Source: DVEG01 sp964405435
GTDB taxonomy: Bacteria; Cyanobacteriota; Cyanobacteriia; Cyanobacteriales; Oscillatoriaceae
DNA length: 64,000 nucleotides
NCBI GenBank assembly: GCA_964405435.1
Contig: CAYOOD010000024.1
Span: forward strand, 19,931 to 83,930
Direction: 5' to 3'
Below are positions 53,029 to 61,625 of the stretch, piece after piece. Position 1 is the stretch's first letter. Each line of letters starts with the position of its first letter. The notes below the pieces were generated by a model. That model ran no database searches, was not told the origin of the DNA, and saw nothing but the letters and a program-made list of their open reading frames with translations. Both the position numbers and the translations under genes were made by a program.

Positions 53029-53130
53029 GCATCTGAGTTTTGTAAATACACCTGTAGGGGGCGAAGCATTCGCGAATAAAGATTGATTGCTTGCCCGACA
53101 GATTCTTTACGCGAATGCTTCGCCCCTACA
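53029..53130. repeat. Palindromic element related to the one at 13485
   Basis: Starts with GCATCTGAGTTTTGTAAA (one change from the outer arm at 13489-13506), then an inverted repeat: left arm TGTAGGGGGCGAAGCATTCGCG (53053-53074) and right arm CGCGAATGCTTCGCCCCTAC-A (53110-53130), differing by one G. The loop is 35 nt. No coding frame. Confidence 0.8.
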
Positions 53131-53185
53131 AAAAAATCAAGACGATAAAAAATATAGGGCAGGTTTAAAGCCCACCTAAAATCTA

Positions 53186-53596
53186 CTACTGCTGACAGCG
53201 AATCTCTGGCTCGCCAACATCAATAACCGCCCGACAACGGGTGAGAAAATCCATGCCAAGCAGACCATCTACACCCAGACCTGCCGGAATCATGTAGGCA
53301 GCTACTTCAAAATTTTTTACTTCCTGCCCCACGCAGTTCAACCAAGCTACGCGAAACACAGGAGCCTTGATTCGTCCCTGCCCTGTGAATATTTCTTGAC
53401 AGCGCAGGGGCTTGTCCGTGTCATAACCCAGCTCCTTGAGGATTTTAATCGGCACTATTGTGAAACTGGCTCCTGTATCCACAACTAAACGCAGCAGCAT
53501 ATAGTCTCCCCTCGCTGTTCCGCCGATTCTTGTCGGCACCTTCAGCAAATTTTGCCCGTGAGGCAATACCCGATAAGCTTTTTGATAACCTGGCAT
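53186..53596 (-). CDS. Retropepsin-like aspartic protease
   Basis: 136 residues. One pepsin-lobe-sized domain with the catalytic motif VVDTGASFTIVP (Asp40), the hydrophobic-Gly motif GVDGLLGMDFL near 107-117 and a beta-rich layout; like retroviral proteases it would act as a dimer. The start lies 5 nt after the stop of the phycocyanin-like gene, and its ribosome site (TAAGGAAA) overlaps that stop, so translation is coupled. No signal peptide: cytoplasmic. Substrate unknown; the partner gene suggests a specific target (see findings). Confidence 0.85.
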   Translation of the reverse strand: MPGYQKAYRVLPHGQNLLKVPTRIGGTARGDYMLLRLVVDTGASFTIVPIKILKELGYDTDKPLRCQEIFTGQGRIKAPVFRVAWLNCVGQEVKNFEVAAYMIPAGLGVDGLLGMDFLTRCRAVIDVGEPEIRCQQ

Positions 53597-53601
53597 TTTC
53601 C

Positions 53602-54345
53602 TTACAACATTATTGCTAGATTTTCAGTCGATCCGGTGTATTCTATTGCCACGGGTTTTCCCTGCCTTAAGGAAAGCTGACTGTAAGCCTCATCGCGATC
53701 GCGCGAGTGAGCCAAGACTTGACCCCGAATCACATTCAGTTCCTCATCCAGTTCAGGGGAAACAATCAGCACCCACTCGTCCGGGTATCGCTTGTAAATC
53801 TCTTCCAGGGTCAAAATTTCGCCGCTCTCCCCACCTGCTACATCGCTGGTTTGATGAGGCTTATCTTCTTTATCGGCTAGTTTGGCGATCGCCGACATCG
53901 CGCAGTCAATGTAGGTATCTGCTTCTCTCGCCGCTTGTTCCGTCAAACCGTGATGAGCTTTAATATACTCCAGAGCTGCGATCGCGGCGTTAGCGGGTAG
54001 AGTAAAGGGGCTAGCGATCGCATCTCTCTTTGCGAGTTCGGACTCGTCTATCGGGGTGGCATCGCCCGCCATCAAGCAATATTGAATCAGCCGTAAGTAA
54101 TAAGCGATATCGCCGGCAGATTTTTCCTGAATTTCAGGAATAGAGTGAAGCTCTGGGAATTTGGCGATCGCGGCTCGTGCTGCGCCTTCAATAAGCGTTT
54201 GAGCCTTTTCGCTGAGAATCAGGGCAGCTTCTATACGATCGGCAGTTTTCTTACTCCGTATATAGGCTTGCTGGAGTTCGGCGATGCTGAAAAAACGTTC
54301 TTGAGTTTTCGCTGCTGCGATCGCGTCTTTAATCGGGCTTTCCAT
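53602..54345 (-). CDS. Phycocyanin-alpha-like domain (no bilin Cys) fused to a small partner domain
   Basis: 247 residues. Residues 1-160 align along their length with phycocyanin alpha (CpcA): MESPIKDAIAAAKTQERFFS, ELQQAYIRSKKTA, DIAYYLRLIQYCLMAGDATP, ALEYIKAHHGLTEQAAREAD. The chromophore Cys84 equivalent is Ser76, the next Arg is Gly78, and about 8 residues before it are missing; Asp79 is kept. So no bilin should attach. Residues 176-247 form a second domain (TLEEIYKRYPDEWVLIVSP, ELNVIRGQVLAHSRDRDEAY, GKPVAIEYTG), a type I recall as a separate small protein beside retropepsins. Function unknown. Confidence 0.82.
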   Translation of the reverse strand: MESPIKDAIAAAKTQERFFSIAELQQAYIRSKKTADRIEAALILSEKAQTLIEGAARAAIAKFPELHSIPEIQEKSAGDIAYYLRLIQYCLMAGDATPIDESELAKRDAIASPFTLPANAAIAALEYIKAHHGLTEQAAREADTYIDCAMSAIAKLADKEDKPHQTSDVAGGESGEILTLEEIYKRYPDEWVLIVSPELDEELNVIRGQVLAHSRDRDEAYSQLSLRQGKPVAIEYTGSTENLAIML

Positions 54346-54505
54346 CGTCTATATACCTCTGTCAATCGGAGCCTTTACCATCTCGATCTTAGCAGAAAAT
54401 AAAAATTACGCCTCACAGACTCCTCAACCGCGCGATCGCCTTGGAACTGAAACTAAAACGCTCCAGTCACAAATCATTGTAAACCTCTCTACGAACAAGC
54501 ATCCC

Positions 54506-55330
54506 GTGCTATTGAAATCTCGCGTTCGCTGTCTCACCACCTTCGTGCTGCTGACAGCCTGCCTGACAGCAACCCTTCCTGCACCCTCCATCCGAGCCAA
54601 TGAACCGCAAACCAACGCAACGGAGCAAGCAGATAATACGCTTCCTGTTAGATTTGCAGGCATTTGGAAAGGTGAAGGAACTCAAACCGGATTGTCTGGC
54701 AGATGGTCAATTTCTATTGCTCTCAAACCCGGAAAAATCGGCGATACGATCGGCACCGTTGCCTATCCTTCCCTCGGTTGCGGCGGAGAGCTATCTCTGC
54801 GGAGCGTGAATGCTGATTCCATAGAAGTGAGTGAAGTTATCACTTATGGAAAAGAATGCGCTGATTCTGGAATCGTCACGCTAAAACCGATTGCCAATCA
54901 TACTGTAGAATATCAATGGCGTTCTCCCAACTATCCGGGCATTGCTGCCAGCGGTACGGTGACGAAAATCAACACCGAAGGACAAGTAACGCCGGGAGAA
55001 TATATGGGCGTGTGGGAAGGAACGGGCACTCAGAGCAACGCCGCAGGTGAGAAAAATCCGACGTCAGTGCTGATGACGCTGGCAAATGGCGCTCCCGGCT
55101 CGGTTATTGGCACGATTGTATATCCTCTGAGTGGCTGTGGCGGAGAGTTGACTTTACAAGGGGTAAATGCTGATTCTATAGAATTGTTTGAAGAGATTAC
55201 CTATGGCAAGAATTGCCCCGATAAGGGGCTGGTGAAATTAAAGCTGGGGGAAAATAATCGGATGGAATATGAGTGGCGATCGCGCCTCGATTCCTCAACC
55301 GCCACGGGCACGCTGATGCCTGTAAAATAA
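54506..55330 (+). CDS. Exported protein of two tandem ~100-residue domains
   Basis: 274 residues from GTG 54506, with a signal peptide (about 1-31, ending RAN). Two copies of one domain follow (about 50-150 and 168-272). Each has FAGIWKGEGTQ/YMGVWEGTGTQ, IGTVAYP/IGTIVYP, LGCGGELSLRSVNADSIE/SGCGGELTLQGVNADSIE, ITYGKECADSG/ITYGKNCPDKG and YQWRS/YEWRS. Two Cys per copy could form a disulfide. Similar domains occur after bacterial Ser/Thr kinases. Binding role is possible; function unknown. Confidence 0.75.
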   Translation: MLLKSRVRCLTTFVLLTACLTATLPAPSIRANEPQTNATEQADNTLPVRFAGIWKGEGTQTGLSGRWSISIALKPGKIGDTIGTVAYPSLGCGGELSLRSVNADSIEVSEVITYGKECADSGIVTLKPIANHTVEYQWRSPNYPGIAASGTVTKINTEGQVTPGEYMGVWEGTGTQSNAAGEKNPTSVLMTLANGAPGSVIGTIVYPLSGCGGELTLQGVNADSIELFEEITYGKNCPDKGLVKLKLGENNRMEYEWRSRLDSSTATGTLMPVK

Positions 55331-55489
55331 AGGGACATCCCACATAAAGCGATCGCCGTCACCCTCCCTCACCCTTTCAAATCATCCATCTAGGTGAGAA
55401 CGATCGCATCTTTCCAAAGCTTCCTATCACTGTAGGCTTGACAATAATCTTTCATATTAAGAGCATCAGGATGTTCCAGGGTGCAGACT

Positions 55490-55672
55490 ATGAAGATTGG
55501 AATTTTGGCAACAGTGGCTCTTCTCATCCTCGCCGCTTTCGGCGCTCCAACTCAACAAGCGCATTTAAAGGAATCTGGCAGCCAACAAGAACGCCTCGCC
55601 CGCGATTTTGTCGCTCACGCTACAGCCCTAGCTGCCAAATCTAGAGAGAATCAAATTTCAAAGGCTTATTGA
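55490..55672 (+). CDS. Small possible exported peptide
   Basis: 60 residues: a hydrophobic N-terminus MKIGILATVALLILAAFGAP that looks like a signal peptide or helix, then a charged tail (QQERLARDFVAHATALAAKS). Only a weak ribosome site precedes the ATG. No family recognised; it could be a chance frame. Confidence 0.35.
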   Translation: MKIGILATVALLILAAFGAPTQQAHLKESGSQQERLARDFVAHATALAAKSRENQISKAY

Positions 55673-55791
55673 AAGGGCGATTCGCCCTCTGCGTCTGTGC
55701 GTCGGAGCGGGAGCGGGTGAAGGCGGCGATCGCATTCTTCTCCCCTAGCTTAGATTTCCACAGTTCGCACGCTTTAATTCTCTCCCTAAAA

Positions 55792-55832
55792 CTCAAAACT
55801 ACCCTTTTCTTTTGAGACTAGGGTAGTTTGAG
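55792..55832 (-). terminator. Probable terminator of ssrA
   Basis: Stem CTCAAAACTACCC/GGGTAGTTTGAG with one bulge, 25 nt downstream of the tmRNA 3' end on the minus strand. No long T-run, so termination strength is uncertain. Confidence 0.55.
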
Positions 55833-55856
55833 CTTCGTTATATCACTTTATTGTTA

Positions 55857-56244
55857 TGGAGCTTATGGGAGTCGAACCCATGTCTGCGCCGGGTATTGAC
55901 CTTCCACTCATTCACAGGCTTAGCTCTTCTGACCCTCAGAGCGGGAACCATCCATTATCCCGGATGACAGGATTCTCTGATTGAGTCTTAGCTAGCAAGC
56001 CAACCAGAGAATACTTGCTAGAGCATCCGTTGGGGTTGTGTCTGTAGACCTTAACGGAGTCGGCCTACAAACGCTCGAACCTGATTAGAGGTTATTAGGC
56101 AGCAACAGTGGCAGCCTTACGAGCAAAAGGAACGATGTTGTTCGCATTTACTTTTTTTTGAGCCCGGTATTTACGAGAGAAGACTCACTCTCGACCTGAA
56201 TCACAGAACAGCTTTCGCCGACACATCGAAACCGTTGAAGCCCC
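55857..56244 (-). ncRNA. ssrA: tmRNA
   Basis: About 388 nt. The 5' end GGGGCTTCAACGG pairs with the 3' end AAGCTCC-A as the acceptor stem; the T-arm reads GGGTTCGACTCCC. The tag frame is ANNIVPFARKAATVAA followed by a stop, coded at about 56100-56147. It rescues stalled ribosomes with SmpB and marks the broken proteins for proteolysis. CCA is not coded. Confidence 0.96.
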
Positions 56245-56523
56245 GCGTGTTTGTTCTTCCTTCATTATAGTGAATTTTTTGACCTGTCAGAGGAATGTCA
56301 GGCAGCTATAGGTAGTAATAACCGAATTTTTTGTACGGTAAACCGAATGTCGATGAAAAATTAACTGGTTTTGGTCAGCGATCGCCATACCAGCGTGCCT
56401 TGCCCCGATCGCCGGCGAGAAGCGCATATTGCACTGGCAAAACCCTCAGCCTGTCTGCCGTCTCCAATCACTGCCTCAGTTAATCTTGAGGGAGTGTACT
56501 GAGGTTTCCCAGGAGGCTGGAAC

Positions 56524-57870
56524 TTGAAACTACTTTGCCTGAGCAACGGTCACGGGGAGGACATTATCGCCGTTCGGATCTTGCGGGAACTGCAGCGCCA
56601 ACCCAATCCGCCTGAATTGGCAGCCCTGCCGATCGTGGGGGAGGGGCACGCCTATGCCCAACTGGAGGACGTGCCGATTATTGGCAGCGTCAAGAAAATG
56701 CCCTCTGGCGGCTTCATCTATATGGATGGGCGGCAGTTATTGCAAGACGTGCAGGGCGGCTTGCTGCAACTGACTTGGAGCCAGTTAAAAGCTGTCCGTG
56801 CTTGGGTAAAAAAGGGCGGGGCGATTTTAGCCGTGGGGGATATCGTGCCTTTGTTGTTTGCCTGGACGAGCGGCGCTCCTTATGCGTTTGTGGGAACTGC
56901 GAAATCGGAATACTATTTGCGAGATGAAGCTGGAGTGCTGGCGCGCCAGTCGCGGTGGGAGCGTTTGGAGGGTTGGTCTGGGTCTGTTTACCTACCTTGG
57001 GAGCGCTGGTTGATGCGCAGAAAGAGGTGCAAGGCGGTTTTTCCCAGAGATTCGCTGACGGCGCAGACGTTACAAAAGTTTTCGATTCCAGCACTGGATC
57101 TGGGAAATCCGATGATGGACGAGTTGGAGGTGGAGAACCCACCGGCGATTTTTTACGACCCGGATGTGGAATGGAAGGAAACGCGGCGATCGCTGGTTGT
57201 CACGCTCCTCCCCGGTTCGAGAGCGCCAGAGGTTTACAGGAATTGGCAGAAAATTTTGCAAGCTGCAGCCGGATTGTGCGAAGCATTTGCCGATCGCAAG
57301 CCGGTGTTTCTCGCAGCGCTCGCCCCGAGTTTGAGCTTGAGTGAATTGTTGCACGAGCTGCAAGTTTACGGCTGGCAGGAGAAGACTGTCGGCGCGCCAC
57401 TAGGAGCGAGCGTGCCAGACAATCCACCCGTCAAAGAGACAACCTCTGTTCACAACCCGCCCCTGCAACTCCTGAGCGATCCAACGGCAAAGATTTTTAC
57501 GCTGGGAAGTGGAACGCTCGTTCTCTCGCAGCGCGCCTTTGCCGAATGCCTGCACGCTGGCGACTTGGCGATCGCGATGGCGGGTACGGCGACGGAACAG
57601 TTTGTCGGTTTGGGCAAGCCGGCGATCGCGATTCCGGGCTCTGGCCCCCAGTTTACCCCTGCCTTTGCGGAAGCCCAGAGCCGCCTGCTAGGGCCATCTT
57701 TGATTCTGGTGCAGCAGCCGCACCAGATTGTCGCTGTCGTGCAGCAGTTGCTGCGCGATCCCGACCGGCTGCACCTGATTGACGACAACGGGCAGAGGCG
57801 CATGGGTTATCCCGGTGCCGCGCGCCGGATTGCTGCTTGTTTAATGGAGCGATTGGGGAGTGGGGAATAG
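56524..57870 (+). CDS. Lipid-A-disaccharide synthase-related protein
   Basis: 448 residues. A glycosyltransferase-B-like protein whose cyanobacterial form is known as lipid-A-disaccharide-synthase-related. It starts LLCLSNGHGEDIIAVRILREL and has PIVGEGHAYA, MPSGGFIYMDGRQL, LAVGDIVPLLFAW, VFPRDSLTAQTLQKF, TLLPGSRAPEVYRNW and AIAMAGTATEQFVGLGKPAIAIPG. The reaction is not proven. Length exceeds the common ~400 residues because of an insert near 295-320. TTG start at 56524, with AGGAGG 8 nt upstream. Confidence 0.87.
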   Translation: MKLLCLSNGHGEDIIAVRILRELQRQPNPPELAALPIVGEGHAYAQLEDVPIIGSVKKMPSGGFIYMDGRQLLQDVQGGLLQLTWSQLKAVRAWVKKGGAILAVGDIVPLLFAWTSGAPYAFVGTAKSEYYLRDEAGVLARQSRWERLEGWSGSVYLPWERWLMRRKRCKAVFPRDSLTAQTLQKFSIPALDLGNPMMDELEVENPPAIFYDPDVEWKETRRSLVVTLLPGSRAPEVYRNWQKILQAAAGLCEAFADRKPVFLAALAPSLSLSELLHELQVYGWQEKTVGAPLGASVPDNPPVKETTSVHNPPLQLLSDPTAKIFTLGSGTLVLSQRAFAECLHAGDLAIAMAGTATEQFVGLGKPAIAIPGSGPQFTPAFAEAQSRLLGPSLILVQQPHQIVAVVQQLLRDPDRLHLIDDNGQRRMGYPGAARRIAACLMERLGSGE

Positions 57871-57884
57871 GGAAGAGGGCATTA

Positions 57885-58001
57885 GTGCTGAGTGCTGAGT
57901 GCTGAGTGCTGAGTGGAAGAAGGACTTGAATTTTCACTTATTCCACTATATTTTTTCTCACTTTTTACTCCACACTCCACACTCCATACTCCACACTCTC
58001 A
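57885..58001. repeat. Two heptamer arrays: (GTGCTGA)n and (ACTCCAC)n
   Basis: GTGCTGA in about 4.5 copies at 57885-57915 and ACTCCAC-type in 5 copies at 57967-58001, between the convergent ends of the glycosyltransferase-like gene and comB. Confidence 0.85.
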
Positions 58002-58007
58002 ACCCCG

Positions 58008-58745
58008 TTACCCATTTTTGACCAACACGCCCAATTCTTTCTGGATGGGCAGCACGTCGAGAATGTCGGTTTGGATGCAGTATTTCAGGTCTTCGTGACA
58101 GTCGAGGCGCAGGAGGCGCTGGCCGTGACTGGCGCGGTGCATGAGCTGCAAGAGGTCGTCTTTCCACTGCAGGTAAAGGGCGATCGCGCCGGTGACTTCA
58201 TCGTTGCCAGCGAATTCGTCGATCGGCGCGCCCGTGGCGCTCAGGAGGCTGTGGGCGATCGCGCCGGCGCACGCAGTATCTTCCAGGGAAAAACTGCCTT
58301 CCCAACCCGAACCGACAATCCAAACCGTTTCCGGCTGTTTGGCTAAAACATAGTCCACCACTGCCTTGCGGTTGATGAAAGCTCCTGCCAGAACCGAGGA
58401 AGCGTGTTGCACCCGCTGCAGGGAACGAGTGCCATTCGTGGTACTGATAAACAACCGCCGTCCTTGCACGAGTTCGGGGGTGCAGTCGAGGGGAGAGTTG
58501 CCCAAGTCGCACCCGGCTACTTTCGAGCCGCCCCGTTCGCCAGCGCGAAGGCGTTTTTCAGGTGGCCACTGCTCGCTGACGTGCATTAATTTGTCTATAT
58601 CGCTGAAGACTTGGACGGCTTCAGCTCCTGCAGCTAGGGCCGTGGCCATCGTCGAGGTGGCGCGGAGGACATCAATGGCGATCGCGCAATCGGGCACGCT
58701 ATCATTTGGCGTCAGTTCGGGGGTGTGGTAGACAAATAATTTCAC
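58008..58745 (-). CDS. comB: 2-phosphosulfolactate phosphatase ComB
   Basis: 245 residues. An Mg2+-dependent phosphatase of the archaeal coenzyme M route; cyanobacteria keep homologues without that cofactor, so the true substrate is open. Motifs: CAIAIDVLRATSTMATALAAG, EAVQVFSDID, CDLGNSPLDCTPELVQGRRL, TTNGTRSLQRV, and WIVGSGWEGSFSLEDTACAGAI. Despite the symbol it is not a competence gene. Confidence 0.92.
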   Translation of the reverse strand: MKLFVYHTPELTPNDSVPDCAIAIDVLRATSTMATALAAGAEAVQVFSDIDKLMHVSEQWPPEKRLRAGERGGSKVAGCDLGNSPLDCTPELVQGRRLFISTTNGTRSLQRVQHASSVLAGAFINRKAVVDYVLAKQPETVWIVGSGWEGSFSLEDTACAGAIAHSLLSATGAPIDEFAGNDEVTGAIALYLQWKDDLLQLMHRASHGQRLLRLDCHEDLKYCIQTDILDVLPIQKELGVLVKNG

Positions 58746-59273
58746 AGCTAGGGATTACCTGCAAAGACTACTGCCAAAATATCATTTTCTGAGGGAGCGA
58801 GTACCCCTTTTGAAAGCATCCCGGAAAGTTGCCTGTATAGATCTTTTGCCCGATGACCTATTTACGGGAACGTTTGCCGCCGAGCGGTGTCATTGATGGC
58901 TCTTGGTTCTTGCCGGCGCGCGGGCGATTCCCTTCGTCTCCCTTTGGCGTGCAAATTTTTGGCAGGAATGCCGCCTGTCCCTATAGCACTAGCTGGCAGT
59001 TCTGCAGCTAGAGTGCGTTGCAGTCAGATTGGTAAAACTGGCGTGCTTGCGTCTGCTAAACTTGAAGGCAGGCCGGATTCTGGCGCGTGCCAATCCCCGC
59101 CAGGGACTGAAATGTCAATCAACGTAACGCCCTCCCTGTCGCCAACCTGATTTCTTAGAGAAACCGGGTTTATTAGCGGCTTTTTAAAACCCCTATTGCT
59201 TTGACCTGCAAAACTAATTGAAGAGGTTCTTCCGAATAAGAAGGCCGGATTTTTACGGCATTTTATTTTCTCT
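58746..59273. other. Intergenic space with one palindrome
   Basis: 528 nt. The only clear element is the stem AACCTGATTTCT/AGAAACCGGGTT at 59144-59171 (GAAACCCGG family). No gene was seen. Confidence 0.5.
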
Positions 59274-60695
59274 CTAACTACTGGCTTCAATATCTTGCTC
59301 AAAACAGATTAATTTCAAATTATCGGGATTGGCTAGCAGTTCTTGCGCCAATAAAAAGCCCGCGATCGTCCAGGTTTGATATTTTCTCGCTTCTTTGCCA
59401 ACCAGTCTGCCGTTCTTGCCATCGTAATATTCAGCCCACTGATCGTGTATCAATCGTCTTTTTGCGATTTCAATCGCTTGAGATACTAATTCTATTCGCC
59501 CGGTTTTCAGAGACGCTGCGGCCAACATCCAGATCAATACTGGCCAATTGCCGCCATTGTGGTAGGACCAGGGGCGATTTTTCGGATCGCAGCCGGTTAT
59601 CATTTTCCAGTCTCGGTCTTCTAGGGCTGGAAAGCAGATTTTCATGGGCATGTAACCGATGAGGTCATAAGCGCGCTGTTCGATGAGTTCCAGAATGGCT
59701 TGGGATTGGCGATCGCTTGCCAAAGAAGAGATAACCGCCATCAAGTTGCCTACAGTAAAAAAGCGACAGTCCAACTGTGAAGGGCCGAGATTGCCTGCTA
59801 AATAACCGCCTCTTTCCGGCAGCCACTCAGTCAACCAAGCATAGGGAATCGAGTCAGAATAGATATTAAACTGATTGAGAGCGTGTTCTCCATATTCCTC
59901 GCTTTTGTAATGATAAATATCATTTAACCGCTCCATGTCGATCCAATAATTCTTGCGAATGTGTTCGGTGAGCGGTTCCAATCGATTTCTGACTCCCTGA
60001 ACGATAACTTGATTGACTTGATTGTCGAGCAGCAGTTCGCGAGCTGCACGCAAAGTGGCGTAGAATAAAGATTGAATTTCTATAGGATGCCCGTTCATGC
60101 CCATGCGGCGGTCAATCATGGAAGCGCCATCGGGAACGAACAGGGTTGGGTACATGTCAAACCGAGCCACTAGGCAGAGTTCTAGGATGAGCCGAATTCC
60201 CCTTTGAAAGTCGGGCTGGTGGGCTAGCGCTTCGTCGCCGGTGGCTTTGACGTAAGCGCGCAAAACGATAATCCACCAGAGGCAGGAGTCAACCGGGGTG
60301 ACTCTGCCGATGGCGCGATCGCCAAAATCTGGCTGCAAATATTGACAGTCATTTTCTACGATCACTTTAAAACTCGCCGGCATCAATCCGCGTCCGGGTT
60401 CGAGAAAATCTAGCTGCCTTTCTTTAATCTGCATCCGCAGAGTTTCTATCAGAAAATTTCGGACAATTTCCGTTTGACCTTTGATGAGAAAAACCAGGGC
60501 TGAGGAGACAAAATCGCGGATAAAACACTGATCGTAATTGAGCGCCTCTACATTGGGGTCGCAGGCGGCTAATGTCCCGACGGGACGGTCGTAATAATAG
60601 ACGATCGATTTGTCTAGCGCTTCCCATGCTTCCTCGATCATGGAATTTTCCAGCGCTTGCCTCGCGTGTTGAAACAGATTTGTTTTTTTACTCAT
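59274..60695 (-). CDS. invA: GH100 neutral/alkaline invertase
   Basis: 473 residues. Hydrolyses sucrose to glucose and fructose in the cytoplasm. The (alpha/alpha)6-barrel family pattern is clear: DPNVEALNYDQCFIRDFVSSA (catalytic Asp in the YDQxFIRDF region), GRVTPVDSCLWWIIVLRAY, PTLFVPDGASMIDRRMGMNGHPIEIQSLFY, FTVGNLMAVISSLA, NRPWSYHNGGNWPVLIW and GKEARKYQTWTIAGFLLA. Full length. Suggests sucrose turnover, for example as a compatible solute. Confidence 0.93.
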   Translation of the reverse strand: MSKKTNLFQHARQALENSMIEEAWEALDKSIVYYYDRPVGTLAACDPNVEALNYDQCFIRDFVSSALVFLIKGQTEIVRNFLIETLRMQIKERQLDFLEPGRGLMPASFKVIVENDCQYLQPDFGDRAIGRVTPVDSCLWWIIVLRAYVKATGDEALAHQPDFQRGIRLILELCLVARFDMYPTLFVPDGASMIDRRMGMNGHPIEIQSLFYATLRAARELLLDNQVNQVIVQGVRNRLEPLTEHIRKNYWIDMERLNDIYHYKSEEYGEHALNQFNIYSDSIPYAWLTEWLPERGGYLAGNLGPSQLDCRFFTVGNLMAVISSLASDRQSQAILELIEQRAYDLIGYMPMKICFPALEDRDWKMITGCDPKNRPWSYHNGGNWPVLIWMLAAASLKTGRIELVSQAIEIAKRRLIHDQWAEYYDGKNGRLVGKEARKYQTWTIAGFLLAQELLANPDNLKLICFEQDIEASS

Positions 60696-61183
60696 TGGCG
60701 AGTTCGTTTAATCGAGTTTTTCCTAGCCTACTGTACGAGAAGGGCAATACAAAAAGGGCAATTCGCTGGCGTGAAGCGTTTTTATACCCCGAAGCGCAAA
60801 TCGCGTTTGTGCGCTCCACCGTCGCCGCGAAAGCGCTTTGTTCTTCACGCTTTTCGGTGCAGGTTGAAGTGGGTGTCCTACAAAAAATCCGACTTCCAGC
60901 GCTCTCTGAAACCGAGGAACCGGATTTCTTCAAGAAACCCGGTTCCTCGCTCCCGATGAAAAGCAATGCAATCTTCAGAATCATTAATGTTAGCGCTTCT
61001 ATTGGCTTCTGTCAATACAAGCTTATCGCTTTTACTGGCACCCGTGGCGAGGGCGCGTCCGCAAGGCGCTCGGTTGCCCCGCAGGCGTTATTTGCTGAGG
61101 CTGTCGGCAGTTAGGCGGAGATCGCGTCAAAGGCAGTATACCACAAGCTTTGCCCTAGTTCGGAAAGAGTCAAAATATAATTT
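60696..61183. other. Intergenic space with GAAACCCGG palindrome
   Basis: 488 nt. It contains the best-conserved copy of the dispersed palindrome: CGAGGAACCGGATTTCTT/AAGAAACCCGGTTCCTCG at 60913-60950. Open frames here show no protein-family pattern. Confidence 0.6.
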
Positions 61184-61625
61184 TTAGACCCGCATTGCAT
61201 CCGTCACCTCCAGAATTGTTCCGTCTGGCGCGAGGCGGAAAAATGCGATCGCGTCTTTTCCCTGCCCTACATTCGCCAAACAGCAGATATCTGTTAAAAT
61301 ATTATTCCCCAGATAAAGGCGATGGCGGTATCGCTCGTGCAAGTGGCCGCAAATTACCAATCGCGGAGCGAGAGACTCCACGAACATCCGTGCATACTCG
61401 TTCCCCACTTCGCGATCGCAATCGCCGCCGTGGCGGGGATTGACAATGCCGGAGGGCCACTCGTGCAGCAGCAGCATGTCTGCCGAAATCTCCTACTTAG
61501 AGGACGAACGCCAGTTGATGACCGCTACAGGATTCCCAAGCTTGCAGCATCCCTGTCATGGCGTAAATGTGGCCGTGGACATCGCCCACAGCGGCAAAGA
61601 AGCGGTCTGAGGATGGGGTGAGCAT
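61184..61625 (-). pseudogene. Metallophosphoesterase pseudogene with internal deletion
   Basis: The N-terminal piece (ATG 61625 to TAA 61497, 42 residues) has the first metal motif, SDRFFAAVGDVHGHIYAM. The C-terminal piece (61477-61184, 97 residues, other frame) has LLLHEWPSGIVNPRHGGD and the last motif VICGHLHERYRH. The usual middle with the GDF and GNHE motifs is missing. Relatives are ~250-300 residues, so roughly 120-150 residues were lost together with the frame. Not functional as an enzyme. Confidence 0.75.

Noticed and set aside
55857..55900. A tRNA gene, from the GGGTTCGACTCCC T-arm
   Set aside because: It is the tRNA-like end of tmRNA; the full tag frame and the 5' end are present upstream.
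58008..58745. Competence gene comB to go with dprA
   Set aside because: The protein is a phosphosulfolactate phosphatase; only the symbol is shared.
59024..59302. 92-codon minus-strand gene next to the invertase
   Set aside because: It runs through the GAAACCCGG palindrome and overlaps the invertase end; no family pattern.
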